The translations under genes were made by a program, and so were the position numbers. DNA of 64,000 nucleotides. It comes from Hyaloperonospora brassicae. Taxonomy: Eukaryota > Oomycota > Peronosporomycetes > Peronosporales > Peronosporaceae. The notes beneath the pieces were generated by a model. It worked only from the letters and a program-made list of their open reading frames with translations. It was not told the DNA's origin and made no database searches. Numbering within the stretch: position 1 is the first letter of the stretch; every line of letters starts with the position of its first letter. This document shows positions 22,560 through 33,705 of this stretch, piece by piece. Location: contig CANTFL010000424.1 in assembly GCA_947650285.1 (NCBI GenBank), positions 1 through 64,000 of the forward strand, in the 5' to 3' direction.

Positions 22560-23540
22560 TTAGAGCTTATATCGGTTGAGGTGGAGTGGTGATCGCTCTT
22601 TTGAGAAGTCGACACCAACTCTCAACTGGGGATCGGACGACCGCCTAACGGAGGAGGTACTCCGATTACGTGTTCTTGATAGTCTACATCATCTTGTGCA
22701 TTCGTCAGTGGGGCGGGATGCACTCTTCCAGGTGGACTCGTGTCAATAAAAAGCTTGACCGTGTTTGTGATGAGGTAGAGGTTCGATCACGGTGTAGAAG
22801 TCTCCACACCACGATCGAGGTTGGTGTGATCACGCTGAATCACAGGATCACTTAAATAGTTGTAGGGTTCTCGATGTAAGTCACTTGTATCTGTAACATA
22901 TCGCCTTGTCCAAATGTAGACCTTGAGTCGCGAGCCTTCTGACCACTTGAGCCGTCTCGCGATATTGGGTCCTCAACCACAAAGGGTTTCCTGCGTCCAG
23001 TCGCATTTGGAGTGTTGCTCGAGAGTTCTTGATCCCTGGCCAAACAATCCAGAGATATCACTTGATTAAAGTATGTGACTTTCCCTTGACGTCGAGTGGC
23101 CAAGGATCCACCCGGAGGAAAAGTCGACACGTGTACTTTGAAGCAAATTGAACTCTGCTGAATGTTAACCAATTAAAACCAACAATTCCGATCCCTATCC
23201 CCATATCTTGGACATCGCTTGCCACATGTCGCTCTCTCAAGCCGGTAGCGACCTTGTTCTTGCGTGGCACACACCTGATATACTTGCCCGATCGCTGTCG
23301 CCTTTCTCTTCGTCGATAGTGTGGTTAAACCCACACTAGCTTGATCGCGATAACATACGTGATCCCTGATCACGGTCTCGATAACCTCCCTGATAACGAT
23401 CGCCTTGCTGATCGCGGGTCACATGATGTGGTCCACACCAACCTGATCGCGATAACATATCTGATCGCTAATCACGATATCGATCGCTCCTTGATCGCGA
23501 TCTCGTTGCTGATCCTAGTATCTTCTTGATCGACTGATCG
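22560..23540 (-). repeat. Dispersed repeat R, copy 1, with gag-like coding relic
   Basis: This segment, reverse-complemented, aligns with 50560-51440. Shared landmarks are GGTTAACATT, CGTCGACTT, ATTG-TTGGCCAGG and ATATCGCGAGACGG. On the minus strand it encodes a charged Arg/Asp/Gln-rich repeat (23330-23540, built on TGATCGCGAT), then a segment CVPR-x(n)-RERHVASD that looks like a damaged CCHC zinc knuckle, then about 100 open codons (23172-22852). That order suggests the gag region of a retroelement, but the family is not identified. Confidence 0.5.
23330..23540. repeat. Degenerate short tandem repeats based on TGATCGCGAT
   Basis: Variants of TGATCGCGATAACATA, CTGATCACGGTCTCGATA and TGATCGCTAATCACGATATC recur about every 12-25 bp. 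GATC occurs at an exceptional density here. Confidence 0.7.
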
Positions 23541-24414
23541 CTAGCATAATTTCGACAATAGGCCCATCTCCATAACTGGTCTGTTTCGCCCGTCATACTG
23601 TATCTTAATATCGCAGGTATTATCCAGTCTGATTTGATATCCGGTTCTGTCTAATAGTCAGGTGAACGCGGTCCTACCCGTTGTGGGACCGGATTTGGTT
23701 ATAGAATGCAGCTCGTATGTAACTGGAGCATGACCCCTTCTCGTATCGCAAATTTCACCTGTATTTTCACCACACAATCGAATGTGTCCCTATTTATACA
23801 AAAAATATATTGGAACTTTCTATATTCTTTATATTCTAGATGATATTGTCTACAGAAATAATATTGGATAAGTAATATGAAAGAAGGTTGGCTTGCACTA
23901 TGGAGATGCCCCGGTTCACCTGCGAGTATCCAAGTTATACATCAAAATGGAGGTATTGAATAGGTTGGATTTGCCTCAACAAAGCATCTTTTTAAGTAAC
24001 GGAAGGCTAAGAATAGCGATGAGTAACTAGACCATATAATGACACGCGCAATATCCAGATCTGTATTAAAGACGATATTTTCATTTATATTCTTCCACAC
24101 GAAATGTCGAGGGATCGCCACAGTCGGTGGTATAAAGAGCGTCCTCAAGATTCATCGGCGTACCACAGGTACTTCTATAGTCAAAAGCTATATGTATCAT
24201 AAAAAAGTAACTCGCTCCTCAATATTGCTCATGTTACCACTTATAGTAATAAGATATGATATTTTCCTTGCATTAAATCCAGTGCCTCTAAGAATCCAGT
24301 GTAATAAAATTCGGCTTCATTTCGAAATGTGACGGATGACATTGAAACAGTTCGACATGCCACAAGACCGCTAATTGTGTTAGTCGTCTCCACTTGCCAC
24401 TATGAGAAGTCACG
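23541..24414. other. No gene seen
   Basis: AT-rich spacer between repeat R and element A, with only short frames lacking motifs. Confidence 0.5.
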
Positions 24415-24419
24415 CTACC

Positions 24420-24896
24420 TTTAACGGAATTACACGTCGGCTGGTAGTCGACGATAGGTGTGGTGCACACAAGAGAGGGGGGTTACCCTATAAAGTAATT
24501 TTAGAACACAGTGAGTGTATCAATTGTTGAAGACTGATGTCTGTCATCAATTGATTGCGAGATCTTTTAAGAGGTTATTTAGGGCAGGTTAAATACGTTG
24601 TTCTAAGGTGTTCTTTTAGGTTAAATGAAGAAATAAAATTCAGTTCCCATTTTGATCAACATAAGACACGTGACTTTCAGGCGTCTTTGATCGGGAGGAC
24701 AGAAGCAACGCCTGTAAAGGTAGCTTGTCCTCGAGCACTCTGTGCTGTGATTCATTTGAATCGTTTGGTCCCTCAGGAACGGGGACCGTAAGCTCTCTGA
24801 GCTTGTTGACTCTCTGAGTCGGTTTCGTAGAACTAAAGTTGCTCGTAAGAGCGTTAAGTCTTCCTCTGACTTAAGGAGCTGTGTAGCTCCGCTAAA
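24420..24896 (+). repeat. 5' LTR of element A
   Basis: It aligns end to end with 31539-32015. The first bases are TTTAACGG where the 3' LTR has TGTAACGG, and the last are TAAA where the 3' LTR has TACA, both taken as mutations because the target duplication fits exactly. The AATAAA-like and TTTTGATC regions in the middle are shared. Confidence 0.93.
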
Positions 24897-24898
24897 CT

Positions 24899-24912
24899 TG
24901 GTAGCACTTGTG
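24899..24912 (+). other. Primer-binding site of element A
   Basis: TGGTAGCACTTGTG begins two bases after the 5' LTR. The first eight bases are complementary to a tRNA 3' end TGCTACCA, as found in eukaryotic initiator-methionine tRNAs. The same motif at the same distance follows the LTR of element C. Confidence 0.75.
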
Positions 24913-24954
24913 GTCAATCTACGCTTGAGTCGTTACGACTGATCCTCTGTGAGG

Positions 24955-25896
24955 ATGGAGCAATCCACACCCCTCTCTGAGGCCCAAAAGGTCGCGCTTG
25001 ATAAACTAGCCGCGGCCGTAGGCCCTGAGTACGTGGAGTTTCTCGCTGCACAAGGTCCCGATGTGCTCAACGCACGAGTAGAGACCTTCATGCAGTATGA
25101 AACGGCCCTGTCGGGCCAGGTTCAAAACCAAGTAGCGTCGGCTATGCCGACACGCTATGTGGCTCTGCCACCAGAAGAGGCCAAGCCTCGTCCCCTTCGG
25201 GTGGACGTTAAACATTACTCCGGGAAGAAGGGGGAAAACCTTACCCTCTGGATCCGTGAGATTAAGATGGCCATGGACTCTGGTCTCATCTCACTTGAGA
25301 ACCAGCGGGTCTCGTTGGCTATCTCCAAGCACGATGGTAGAGCATGAGAGTGGGCTTTAACGTGTGGAACGTCGGTCAACTTGGCGTTTCTCACGTGGGA
25401 TTCGCTTAAGCTGAACCTTTTTCGAGTTTTCTCGCCGCCTAACCAGGCATATCGCGTGCGCTCACGCTTCTTGTCGACCCGTCAAGGTAAGAACGAGTCT
25501 ACGGACTATGTCCAGGAGTTGAGAACTCTGATGGCTGCCATGCAGTCCGACCCTATCCCTGAGACCGTCTACGTGACAGTCTTCATGGAAGGTCTTCGCA
25601 CTGGCATTGCCAGGACCGAGGTCTTTCGAGTCCATCCCTCGACTTTTGAGGAGGCTGTGAGCATCGCTCAGAATGCTGAGCATAAATTTAAGTCAGCCAG
25701 ACTTGGTTGGAATGGGTACAACCCAAGCTATGCGAGGGCAACCTCAGCAAGTCTCTCAGCTTACTGTAAGCCCGAACCGATGGATCTCAGCAACGCTGAA
25801 GATGAAGGTGAAGCTAAGCTTCATGTTGCTGAGCAACGACAGGAGGTGAGATGCTGTTACATGTGCGGAAGCACTTAACATCTACGTCCCGCTTGT
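24955..25896 (+). pseudogene. gag of element A, two in-frame stops
   Basis: The capsid-type protein starts at ATG 24955 (MEQSTPLSEAQK) and contains the usual gag middle part: LWIREIKMAMDSG, TWDSLKLNLFRVFSPPNQAYRVRSRF, and a GKNESTDYVQELRTL segment. A TGA at 25345 follows GRA, where related elements have Arg. A TAA at 25876 falls inside the zinc knuckle, which otherwise reads C-x2-C-x4-H-x4-C. Gag would package the element RNA in cytoplasmic particles. With these stops no full gag can be made. Confidence 0.85.
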
Positions 25897-26099
25897 CCTT
25901 TGCGTAAGCAACGAACGACTCCTACGGGTCGAAACGCCAGCCTCAACCAGAAACTTGGAATGGCACGGGGAAACGTCGACACCCAGTAGGCGCGGGGCGG
26001 CCTACTGGGGTAGAACTGAGTTCTGTCACTTCTCTACGAGGTAGAGCAACACAGGGCGTAGCCCCACAGAGCTTCGTGCCAGCAAGCACAGAGCGTGGA

Positions 26100-28340
26100 T
26101 ACAAGCCTGGCTTGTTAGTCGCTGAGGCGATAGTTAAAAGCTTTGAGAAGCACTGGTCGATATTAATCGATTCTGGGGCGTCATGCAACTAAGCTAGACG
26201 CCGTTCCCTTGAGGGGAGTAAGCAATATGCTGAGGCGCTCAAAGCGCACGATAGTGATTCCATCACTGTTCGGTTAGCGACGGGTAGTCGCGTTACTGTA
26301 CCTAAAGTTCCATTGAGCTTGGGCGAGAGGATTTTGGACTTTGATAGCACAGAACGCAGTATCGTCCTGGACTTGGATTCGAGATACGATCTCATCCTAG
26401 GCATGGCATGGCTTGAACGCCATGAACCATGGATCGATTGGAGGTCTAAGACCTTAGGCGCAACGCGCAATGTTCCTAGTGGAGTTTTGGAGAGTCATGA
26501 ACCCACCTTTGCTAGGCAGCAAAAGCGCTATTGGCGCGAGCCATTGACGGAAGATGTCAATGTGCTGGACATTGGTATGTCGGAGTTGATTAACTCGAAT
26601 GTTTATGAAATGAATGTTGAGAGGAGCTCTTCTAATATGTTTGGAGAGAGTTGTACTACGTTGAATGATACTCGTTGTGATACTGAGTCACTGCATGCGT
26701 CAAGCATGGTTGGCCTACGGGCGGGTCATACAGGAAGTAATTTTCATGATGTCAGTGCGGTGGCACGTAAAAATACACAGAATGAGGACGGCCGTGATGG
26801 CACCTCACTGAATGTCGGTAATGACATTGATGGCGAGAAGCCAGAGTGTTCAGGGCTAGGCACGGATGCTGTACGTGAAGTGGTACGTGTAAATTCACTG
26901 GGTGAAGTGTTTGAGTTACGTAACACTTCACCAGATGTCGTTCAAGACATGAGCTCTCGTCTAGAGAGTGCTAAGATAAATAGCAACCACGGGGACCCAA
27001 CTGTCCCGGCCTATAGGAGGCGTACGGTTTCTGTGAGAAAACGATTTCAGCGTAAGGTGGCAACTGTGAAGCGCCCAACGTCTAAGAAGTCACGAAGTGA
27101 TAATAGTGATAATACACTATATACAGTTGTCAATGGGTTGACTGGCCAGATTGATGGCAATATTAGTCTTGAGACTCTTCCACCTTTGGACACTCTCTTT
27201 GAACTAGACGAAATGTCTGACGGCGAATTTAGCCAAGCCCTACAGGCAGGAGAATTATCCGAGTGAGTGGTCATTCGACCAGATATTGAGTTGAACTCAT
27301 CCTCGTTATTGGACGAGTCTGTCCTTGAGGACACAAAGGCGGCATTGGATGCCCGTAGTGGATCTTCGATCCTTAAGGATCCTCTTGATCCGTTCTATCC
27401 TTTGGTAAAGGAGTTTCAGGACGTGGTGTGTCACAACCCACCGTCCGTCTTACCTCCCGATAGAGGTGTACGTCATGAAATCGACTTGGTTCCTGGAACT
27501 AAGTACTGCGTAACACGGCAGTGGCCTTTACCGAAGGAACAGTGTGACGTCATAGACGACTTCTTTCGTGCAAAGCACGCGGCGGGGATGGTTCGTGAGA
27601 GCAAATCTCCCCATTCCACACCGACCTTCTGTGTCAAAAAGCCCAATGGAAAGTGGCGCATTGTTCATGCTTACAATAAGCTTAATGCTGCCACCATCCC
27701 TGCTCAGACACCAATTTCGAGGAAGGATGTTCTTCAGAACAATATGGTGGAATTTACGATGTACAGTGCACTCGATTTAGTCGATGGTTATTACCAATTA
27801 CTCATGCGTGAGAAAGATATCCCGCTAACAGCGGTTAGTACCCCGACCGGTATGCTCTGGGAGTGGCTAGTTATGCCGCAAGGGCTATCAAATGCCCCGG
27901 CTACATTCAACCGTCTTGTGACACAATTGATTAGACCTCACAGAGGTTATACACAGACCCACTTTGATGACATCTTTGTCCATAGTCGTGCTATGAACGG
28001 CCGGTCTGATGTGGATAATCACATCGACCATTTACGAGCAGTGCTCGAGTGCATGTGCACAAACAAGTTGTATGCCAACGCCTCTAAGTGCATCTTTGGT
28101 GCACAAGAGATTCCCTTTTTAGGGTGCTTTATCGGGAAGCATGGTCTTAGAGCGGATCCCGCTAAGATAAAAGCCATAGTAGATTGGCCGGTTCCTCAGA
28201 ACCAGAAGGACTTACGTAAGTGGCTTGGTATTGCCAATTGCTTACACAAGTATAGTGCAAACTATGCGGACATGGCTCGACCATTATCCAATCTCCTTAA
28301 AAAGGATGTGGAATGGTGTTGGACGAACACCGAGCAGGAA
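26100..28340 (+). pseudogene. Protease and reverse transcriptase of element A
   Basis: The frame differs from gag. The aspartic protease has LIDSGAS (about 26160-26180), a TAA just behind it at 26190, and the closing DLILGMAWLERHEPW. A hydrophilic linker of about 260 residues (26470-27260) ends in a TGA at 27264. The RT follows in the same frame: [41 protein letters not shown] and [14 protein letters not shown]. The active site is HFDD (27960-27971) where element B has YFDD, so both Asp are kept but the aromatic residue is lost. The thumb/connection region ends at a frameshift near 28340 (EQEP then FTAVKESL in another frame). Confidence 0.9.
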
Positions 28341-30607
28341 CCTTTACGGCTGTTAAGGAGAGTCTTTGTCATGCGCCAATCTTGGCTTTGCCCGATCCTG
28401 ATCGGCCTTTCAGTGTCGTCTGTGACGCATCTGATTTTGCCATCGGCAGTGCTCTGTTACAAACAGATAATGATGGACGGGAACGCGTCAATGCGTTTGA
28501 GTCCAGGCAGTTGAAAGCAGCTGAAAAGAACTATCCAGTTGATGACAAAGAGCTACTTGCAATGAAGTATGCTTTAGTTAAATTCAGAGTTCATCTGCTT
28601 GGCTCTAAGCCTTTTGTGATCTTTACAGATCATGCGTCATTACGCACTGCGACCCAGTCGCCACATCTCTCTCAGCGAATGGCTCGTTGGCTCTCATTCT
28701 TTGCGGAATACAACTTCAAGGTGAAGTATAAGCCGGGCTGGCAGAATGCTCTGGCTGATGCGTTGTCACGCAGGCCTGACTATGAGCTTGCTCATGTTAC
28801 GACTCTGTCATCATCGGTCACAGACCTCATTCGTTCGGCATATGCCAAAGATGAACATTGTGTAGCTTTGCTACGTGCTCTGGGGAGCGAGGAGTTTAAC
28901 GACTCAGACATTAAAATGTCGGCACGTTTGCGTGCGAGGCTACATCGATATTCCATCGATCAAGGCCTGTTGTGCTATAGCACGGATGTGGATGATACTC
29001 CCCGTATCGTTGCCCCTCATGATGAGGAATTGAAGTATTGCATCCTCTATGAGGCGTATGATACTGCGGTGGACGGTCATCTCGGTCGAGAGAAGACATA
29101 TACCTCCGTGAGCCAATATTATTGGTGGCCCAAACTTTACAAATGGGTAAGCACATATGTGCGTACGTGCGAAACGTGTTAACGGGTGAAACCCTCAGCT
29201 CATGCGGCTGCGCCGCTCGCTAGTCTCCCTATACTCTCTGGGTGCTGGGAGTCCATTAGCATGAATTTCATGTTCGGTCTGCCGAAAGATGGGCAAGGCA
29301 ATACGGGTATTGTGGTCTTTGTTGACCGTTTGAGCAAGATGGCTCACTTGGCGGCTGTGCCAGATACCATTGATGGTGAAGGTACAGCTACGCTGTTTAT
29401 CGATCGAGTGTTTCGACAACACGGATTGCCTGTGGCAATTGTCTCTTATAGAGACCCTCGCTTCACTGGGAAGTTTTGGAAGTCCATCTTCAAGGTGCTC
29501 GGCACACGTTTGGACATGTCCACGGCGGATCATCCGCAGACAGATGGTCAAATCGAGCGAGTCAACCGCGTTATCTGTGACATCGTGCGCAGTGTTTGCG
29601 CTAATACACCAAAACGTTGGAGTTCGATGCTCCCTGTTGTTGAGTTTGCGTTGAACAACGCTGTTCATGCCTCTAGAGGCTTTACTCCGTTCTACGTGAA
29701 AGGTCTCACACACCCTCGCGTTCCGTTAACGCTACCACTTCGTGGTTCAGGGCTTAATGGGGGAGAGATGGCCGATAGGCTTGCTGGTATCAGCCCTGCT
29801 ACTGTTCATAAACAGGTAAGCGAGTTTCTCGCAACGCGATTGAATGTGTTACGACACAAGCGTGATGCTCTGGCTGATAGCCAAGATAAACAGAAGGAGC
29901 AAGCTGATGTTAAAGGCAGAGGATGTATTGAACGTTATAAGGTCGGAGACCAAGTTCTACTCAATGCTAAAAACCTACCTACAAATGTAGTCTCTGCTGT
30001 CTTCAAGACAAAGTTGCGTCCGCGCTTCATTGGGCCGTTCACGGTCATCGCTAATAAGGGATTGGCGTACACGCTCAACCTTCCGCGCAAACTGCGCACG
30101 CACCCAGTTTTCTACGTTGGCTTGCTTAAGCCGTATCGGGACCCGTCCCATGTGGACTCGGAGGCGCTTGCGCCTGGAAATAAGGCCTTGACGTCGACTG
30201 TTGCATCCGAACCAGGAGGTCAAGCTGACCATCCACACGGGCTAAGGCCAACTCCAACGCCTGAACACGGGCTTGCATCGCGCCGAGTTCATTCTGGGTC
30301 CTACCCAATGTCTCTCGGAGACCACTCAGCTCACGGAGCACCTTCTCATGCTCCTCCTTCGGTACCCCGACCGCCACCGACGCTGCTCGATGAGCAAGGG
30401 AACCACCAGTTCCATGTAGAGAAAATACTTCAGCGACGTCGTCGTCGTGGCCAATACCAGTATCTGGTGAAGTGGCGAGGGTACCCGGAGTCGGAGAACT
30501 CGTGGGAGTATGAGATACCCCTTCGGCAGGACTGCCCTTACGCCGTGGATGTTTTTGAACATCGTGGCCAGGGTCGCCTTGCAAACGAGAACGCTTCTCA
30601 CCAATAG
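28341..30607 (+). pseudogene. RNase H, integrase and chromodomain of element A
   Basis: One frame covers RNase H ([40 protein letters not shown]), integrase and a chromodomain, broken by a TAA at 29180. The integrase zinc region has lost its first His (Tyr codon at 29057) but keeps H-x(n)-C-x2-C. The catalytic core lacks two of three acidic residues: Asn at 29264 in SMNF and Tyr at 29447 in VSYRDPRF; the Glu at 29555 (GQIERVNR) is present. The C-terminal chromodomain (about 30409-30560) reads FHVEKIL, QYLVKWRGYP and E-N-S-W-E. Such a domain directs integration to modified-histone chromatin in chromoviruses. The integrase cannot be catalytically active as written. Confidence 0.9.
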
Positions 30608-31427
30608 TGGTGGGAGGCGGCGTGTTGCTCCGCACCTTAGGGTCGTGACCCGTGGCTACCATTGTAGCCGGAGCATAACGCGTACGTGTACGCAACTGGC
30701 CTCTGGCCTTGAGCTTGGCATACTCGAACCGCAGCTTCCGTTCCAGACGAACGTCAGCCACATCGGGGCTGGCCCGCAGCGTTGGCACACTGCTAAGATG
30801 CCGCTTGCGGTACACCCAACGGATGAACTCATTGTCCTCCTCCTCGGGCAGTTCGCCAGCGAACAACAAATTGGGCACGCCCTTTATCGGTCGAACCGAA
30901 ACACCACGAGAAAGACTCTCAAGGTATGCAAGGTACTGACCTTGAGTGGTAAAGGCTGGTATGAGATACCTTTCATTTAGAGCCTTGCGAAAGGCGATAT
31001 CTTCTGGCGACGTAGCCTCGGGGCCAATGGCCCATGTTGAAAGCCTACGGCCTTCCGTTTGACGGAGGCGTTGCTCCCCGTCTGGTGTTGAGAACACGTA
31101 ACCACTCCGGTTTCGAATAACCGCCTGGGTATGAGTGCGACGTAGAGCACGCTCCTCACGCTGACGGATCAGCTGATGTTGCTCGTCGAGCGGGTTCGTG
31201 ATGATGTTCTCATCTGCAACTGTTGTATGATGCTGCGCCACTGGCGCGGTGATATCAGCACGTTCAACGAACGGATTCGATGCTGTAAGAGGACGAGTCT
31301 CAGGTACAGCGGAGTGGGATGATATCCCGTCATCTCCATGGACACTGGTATCACTACCATAGTCCACATCCTCATCGAAGTCGAGGTAAGAGGAAAGAGT
31401 CCGAGACTTTTTGGGTGGCAAAGCCAT
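30126..31427 (-). CDS. Antisense ORF of element A, 433-434 residues
   Basis: The frame runs opposite to gag-pol, from ATG 31427 (MALPPKKSRTLSSYLDFDED) near the 3' LTR to a stop at 30126, without interruption. The frame is in fact open up to 31589, inside the LTR. Its last 160 codons lie antisense to the chromodomain and the linker in front of it. The protein is unknown to me. It has an acidic Asp/Ser-rich N-terminus, a middle with RALRRTHTQAVIRNRSGYVF and ERYLIPAFTTQGQYLAYLES, a basic Pro/Arg segment (KHPRRKG) that could act as a nuclear signal, and a heptad-rich region of about 50 residues near the C-terminus (VLRELSGLRETLGRTQ and QALELALARVDGQLDLL) predicted as coiled coil. An antisense ORF in this position is known in some plant Ty3/Gypsy elements. 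No function is claimed. Confidence 0.6.
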   Translation of the reverse strand: MALPPKKSRTLSSYLDFDEDVDYGSDTSVHGDDGISSHSAVPETRPLTASNPFVERADITAPVAQHHTTVADENIITNPLDEQHQLIRQREERALRRTHTQAVIRNRSGYVFSTPDGEQRLRQTEGRRLSTWAIGPEATSPEDIAFRKALNERYLIPAFTTQGQYLAYLESLSRGVSVRPIKGVPNLLFAGELPEEEDNEFIRWVYRKRHLSSVPTLRASPDVADVRLERKLRFEYAKLKARGQLRTRTRYAPATMVATGHDPKVRSNTPPPTTIGEKRSRLQGDPGHDVQKHPRRKGSPAEGVSHTPTSSPTPGTLATSPDTGIGHDDDVAEVFSLHGTGGSLAHRAASVAVGVPKEEHEKVLRELSGLRETLGRTQNELGAMQARVQALELALARVDGQLDLLVRMQQSTSRPYFQAQAPPSPHGTGPDTA

Positions 31428-31455
31428 GGTGTGTATGTGTTTAGCAACCGCGAGG

Positions 31456-31475
31456 TTAAGCACACACACACACAC
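31456..31475. repeat. CA dinucleotide microsatellite
   Basis: About eight CA units lie between the start of the antisense ORF and the 3' LTR. Confidence 0.8.
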
Positions 31476-31527
31476 CGACCTCTTCGAGAAAAAAAGCCGA
31501 TTGACGTTTGGTGGTAACGTCAGTCTT

Positions 31528-31538
31528 GTGGGGGAGGG
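31528..31538 (+). other. Polypurine tract of element A
   Basis: GTGGGGGAGGG lies directly in front of the 3' LTR, where plus-strand DNA synthesis of LTR elements is primed. One T interrupts the purines. Confidence 0.8.
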
Positions 31539-32015
31539 TGTAACGGGGTTACACGTCGGCTGGTAGTCGACGATAGGTGTGGTGCACACAAGAGAGGGGG
31601 GTTACCTTATAAAGTGATTTTAGAACACAATGAGTGTATCAATTGTTGAAGACTGATGTCTGTCATCAATTGATTGCGAGATCTTTTAAGAGGTTATTTA
31701 GGGCAGGTTAAATACGTTGTTTTAAGGTGTTCTTTTAGGTTAATCAAAGAAATAAAAATGCAGTTCCCCTTTTGATCAGTAAGAGACACGTGCCTTACGA
31801 GGTGTCTTTGATCGATAGGAGCTAGCAATACTTGTGAAGGTAGCTACTCCTGAGCACTCTGTGCTGTGATTCTTTTGAATCGTTTGGTCCCTTAGGAACG
31901 GGGACCGTAAGCTCTCTGAGCTTGTTGACTCTCTGAGTCGGTTTCGTAGAACTAAAGTTGCTCGTAAGAGCGTTAAGTCTTCCTCTGACTTAAGGAGCTG
32001 TGTAGCTCCGCTACA
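31539..32015 (+). repeat. 3' LTR of element A
   Basis: It starts TGTAACGGGG, ends CTACA, is 477 bp, and is followed by the second CTACC target copy. Its ends are the better-preserved ones. Confidence 0.95.
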
Positions 32016-32020
32016 CTACC

Positions 32021-33421
32021 CCTTTTCCCGATGCAACAAAAGTTGTTGTATTTTAAAAGAATTTAAGGATAAGAAAAAATATGCGGGGATGTGAGGGGTA
32101 TCATTGCGTGAGATCAAGCTGATAAAAACTTCCATAATTATTTTCCTAAATCGTGGTACCGGGCCCTGAAATGACAAACAATCATCCTCAAACGCCGAAA
32201 TTCCTTATATTTGATATGTTTCCTAATCTCGATATTATACGATTTCAGATTTTTCAATAAATGTACTGTGATAATAAGAAAATGTTTGTATAGATCTTTG
32301 ACACCATCTTCATTTGATCACCCTATAAATTATCCAATACCTAAAAAACATGCAAGACGAATTATAATTTTTAAATACCACTGTAAAAGATTGATCTACT
32401 GAGCGCTTAAGTTTTAGAGGGAGCAACAATGCCACTATTTGATAAGCACATATAGATTAGTTATTAACAGTGCTTATATAATGCGCCAGAGATAAATGAG
32501 TTAAACGGCTAATTCGAGTCAAGCTTAAGTGTTATAGGTCAAACATGCGAAACTTTAGATATCACAATAAAAAGTTGTAAGCAGGTCTCATCTCTTTGGT
32601 GTCTGTTTAATCCGCAGTTTGTGCGTGGTTCGCACAAGGTGTTGCCCTTAAGAGTAAAACGCTTGTGGCAGGGTTTTTGCCTCTAATCACGGTACAAACT
32701 CATTTCGGTGACGTACTACATATTTTACATAATACTTTACTGGTATAAGAACTGCAAATTCTCTATTTATTAAGCTACCTTGAAAAAACTGCACAGTCTA
32801 CACATATTACATTACTCGGCACGGAATGGATGAATATAGACATTGTAGAGGTATTACATGCAAATTCTTTGTAAAAAGTAGGGTATACACGTGCGATTAA
32901 ATTATCTTTAAGTTGGCTTTTCGTCCTAATTATTCATCCAAATTTCACTAGGCATGATACAATTCGACCTTGCAATGCATCAAATTGCATCGACCAAAAT
33001 TGAGCTTTTCACAGGTTCCATTTCTTAATTCAACTTTGCTAAAGATTGATATTGAGGATTTATATTCTAGTGCAATATTATCTCTTTTCGAACCGAAGCA
33101 CGTAAATAAACATGGTTTTATAAATTAAAAGATAATTCTTCTTTATGAACGAAAAAAGTATTAATTAGGTTAGTTTAAGGGCTTATATTGGTACTAATTT
33201 AGGGTCAATACATAAAAATGGTGAATGTCCTTCTAAATTCTTGTATTGTTTAAATGTAGAGTTACCTTCAATTTACTATACTCGAGCGACCAACTTGATT
33301 TTATTACATTTCTTCGAGGCTACAGCGCAGAAAAATGGCAAAAATGTTAATACAAAAGGAATTGATCGAAGTTTTGCAAAATGCACAGTGAAAGTATTTA
33401 GGTTCTTAGTTCACAACCTCA
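32021..33421. other. AT-rich spacer, no gene seen
   Basis: Frames are short (at most about 65 codons) and without motifs. No RNA gene or repeat recognised. Confidence 0.5.
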
Positions 33422-33705
33422 TGTTGCTGTTTTAAGCCTACTGGATTTTCTCTGACTCTACGTTAGTAATCGTCTGGTCGCGCATTACTGTTCGTCTAGT
33501 TGTACGCTTCTAATGCAGACAGAGCGTTTCTAACAAACTTCTAAACATGGGGGACGTCACTGTCTGGCAGGACAGTGCTGGTGAACCTTGGCACACCAGT
33601 ACCCGAAGGTTTCAACTTTTGTTGCGACCACTGGATATCGAACCGGTGACCTCTCGCATGATGCTGCCACACCATACCACATGAGCTACACGCTCTTGTG
33701 TGAAA
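33422..33705 (-). repeat. tRNA-derived SINE, copy 1
   Basis: On the minus strand the 5' end reads like a tRNA gene: box A TAGCTCATGTGG (33688-33677) and box B GGTTCGATATC (33644-33634), about 33 bases apart. The body then contains CACCAGCACTGTC-TGCCAGACAGTGACGTCCC and ends near TAAAACAGCAACA. A second copy lies at 62908-63235. Internal RNA polymerase III promoter, about 280 bp length and no coding capacity fit a SINE. tRNA-related SINEs are described from Phytophthora infestans. Confidence 0.75.

Larger units (their letters stand above)
24420..32015 (+). mobile_element. Gypsy element A (chromovirus), complete ends, gag-pol broken
   Basis: The 7,596-bp element is flanked by a perfect 5-bp target duplication CTACC (24415-24419 and 32016-32020) and has two 477-bp LTRs. 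Order inside: primer-binding site, gag, protease, RT, RNase H, integrase, chromodomain, antisense ORF, polypurine tract, 3' LTR. Protease-RT-RNase H-integrase order and the chromodomain place it in Ty3/Gypsy chromoviruses. The LTRs differ by roughly 30 positions (about 6%), so the insertion is not recent. Confidence 0.95.

Noticed and set aside
30510..30980. Sense-strand ORF of 156 codons behind pol of element A
   Set aside because: It lies antisense to the long open frame 31427-30126, has no motif, begins inside the chromodomain in another frame, and looks like its shadow.
33634..33700. A tRNA gene
   Set aside because: Box A and box B are present, but the arms do not fold into a full cloverleaf by eye, and the same head with a shared body occurs at 62908, so it is a SINE head.
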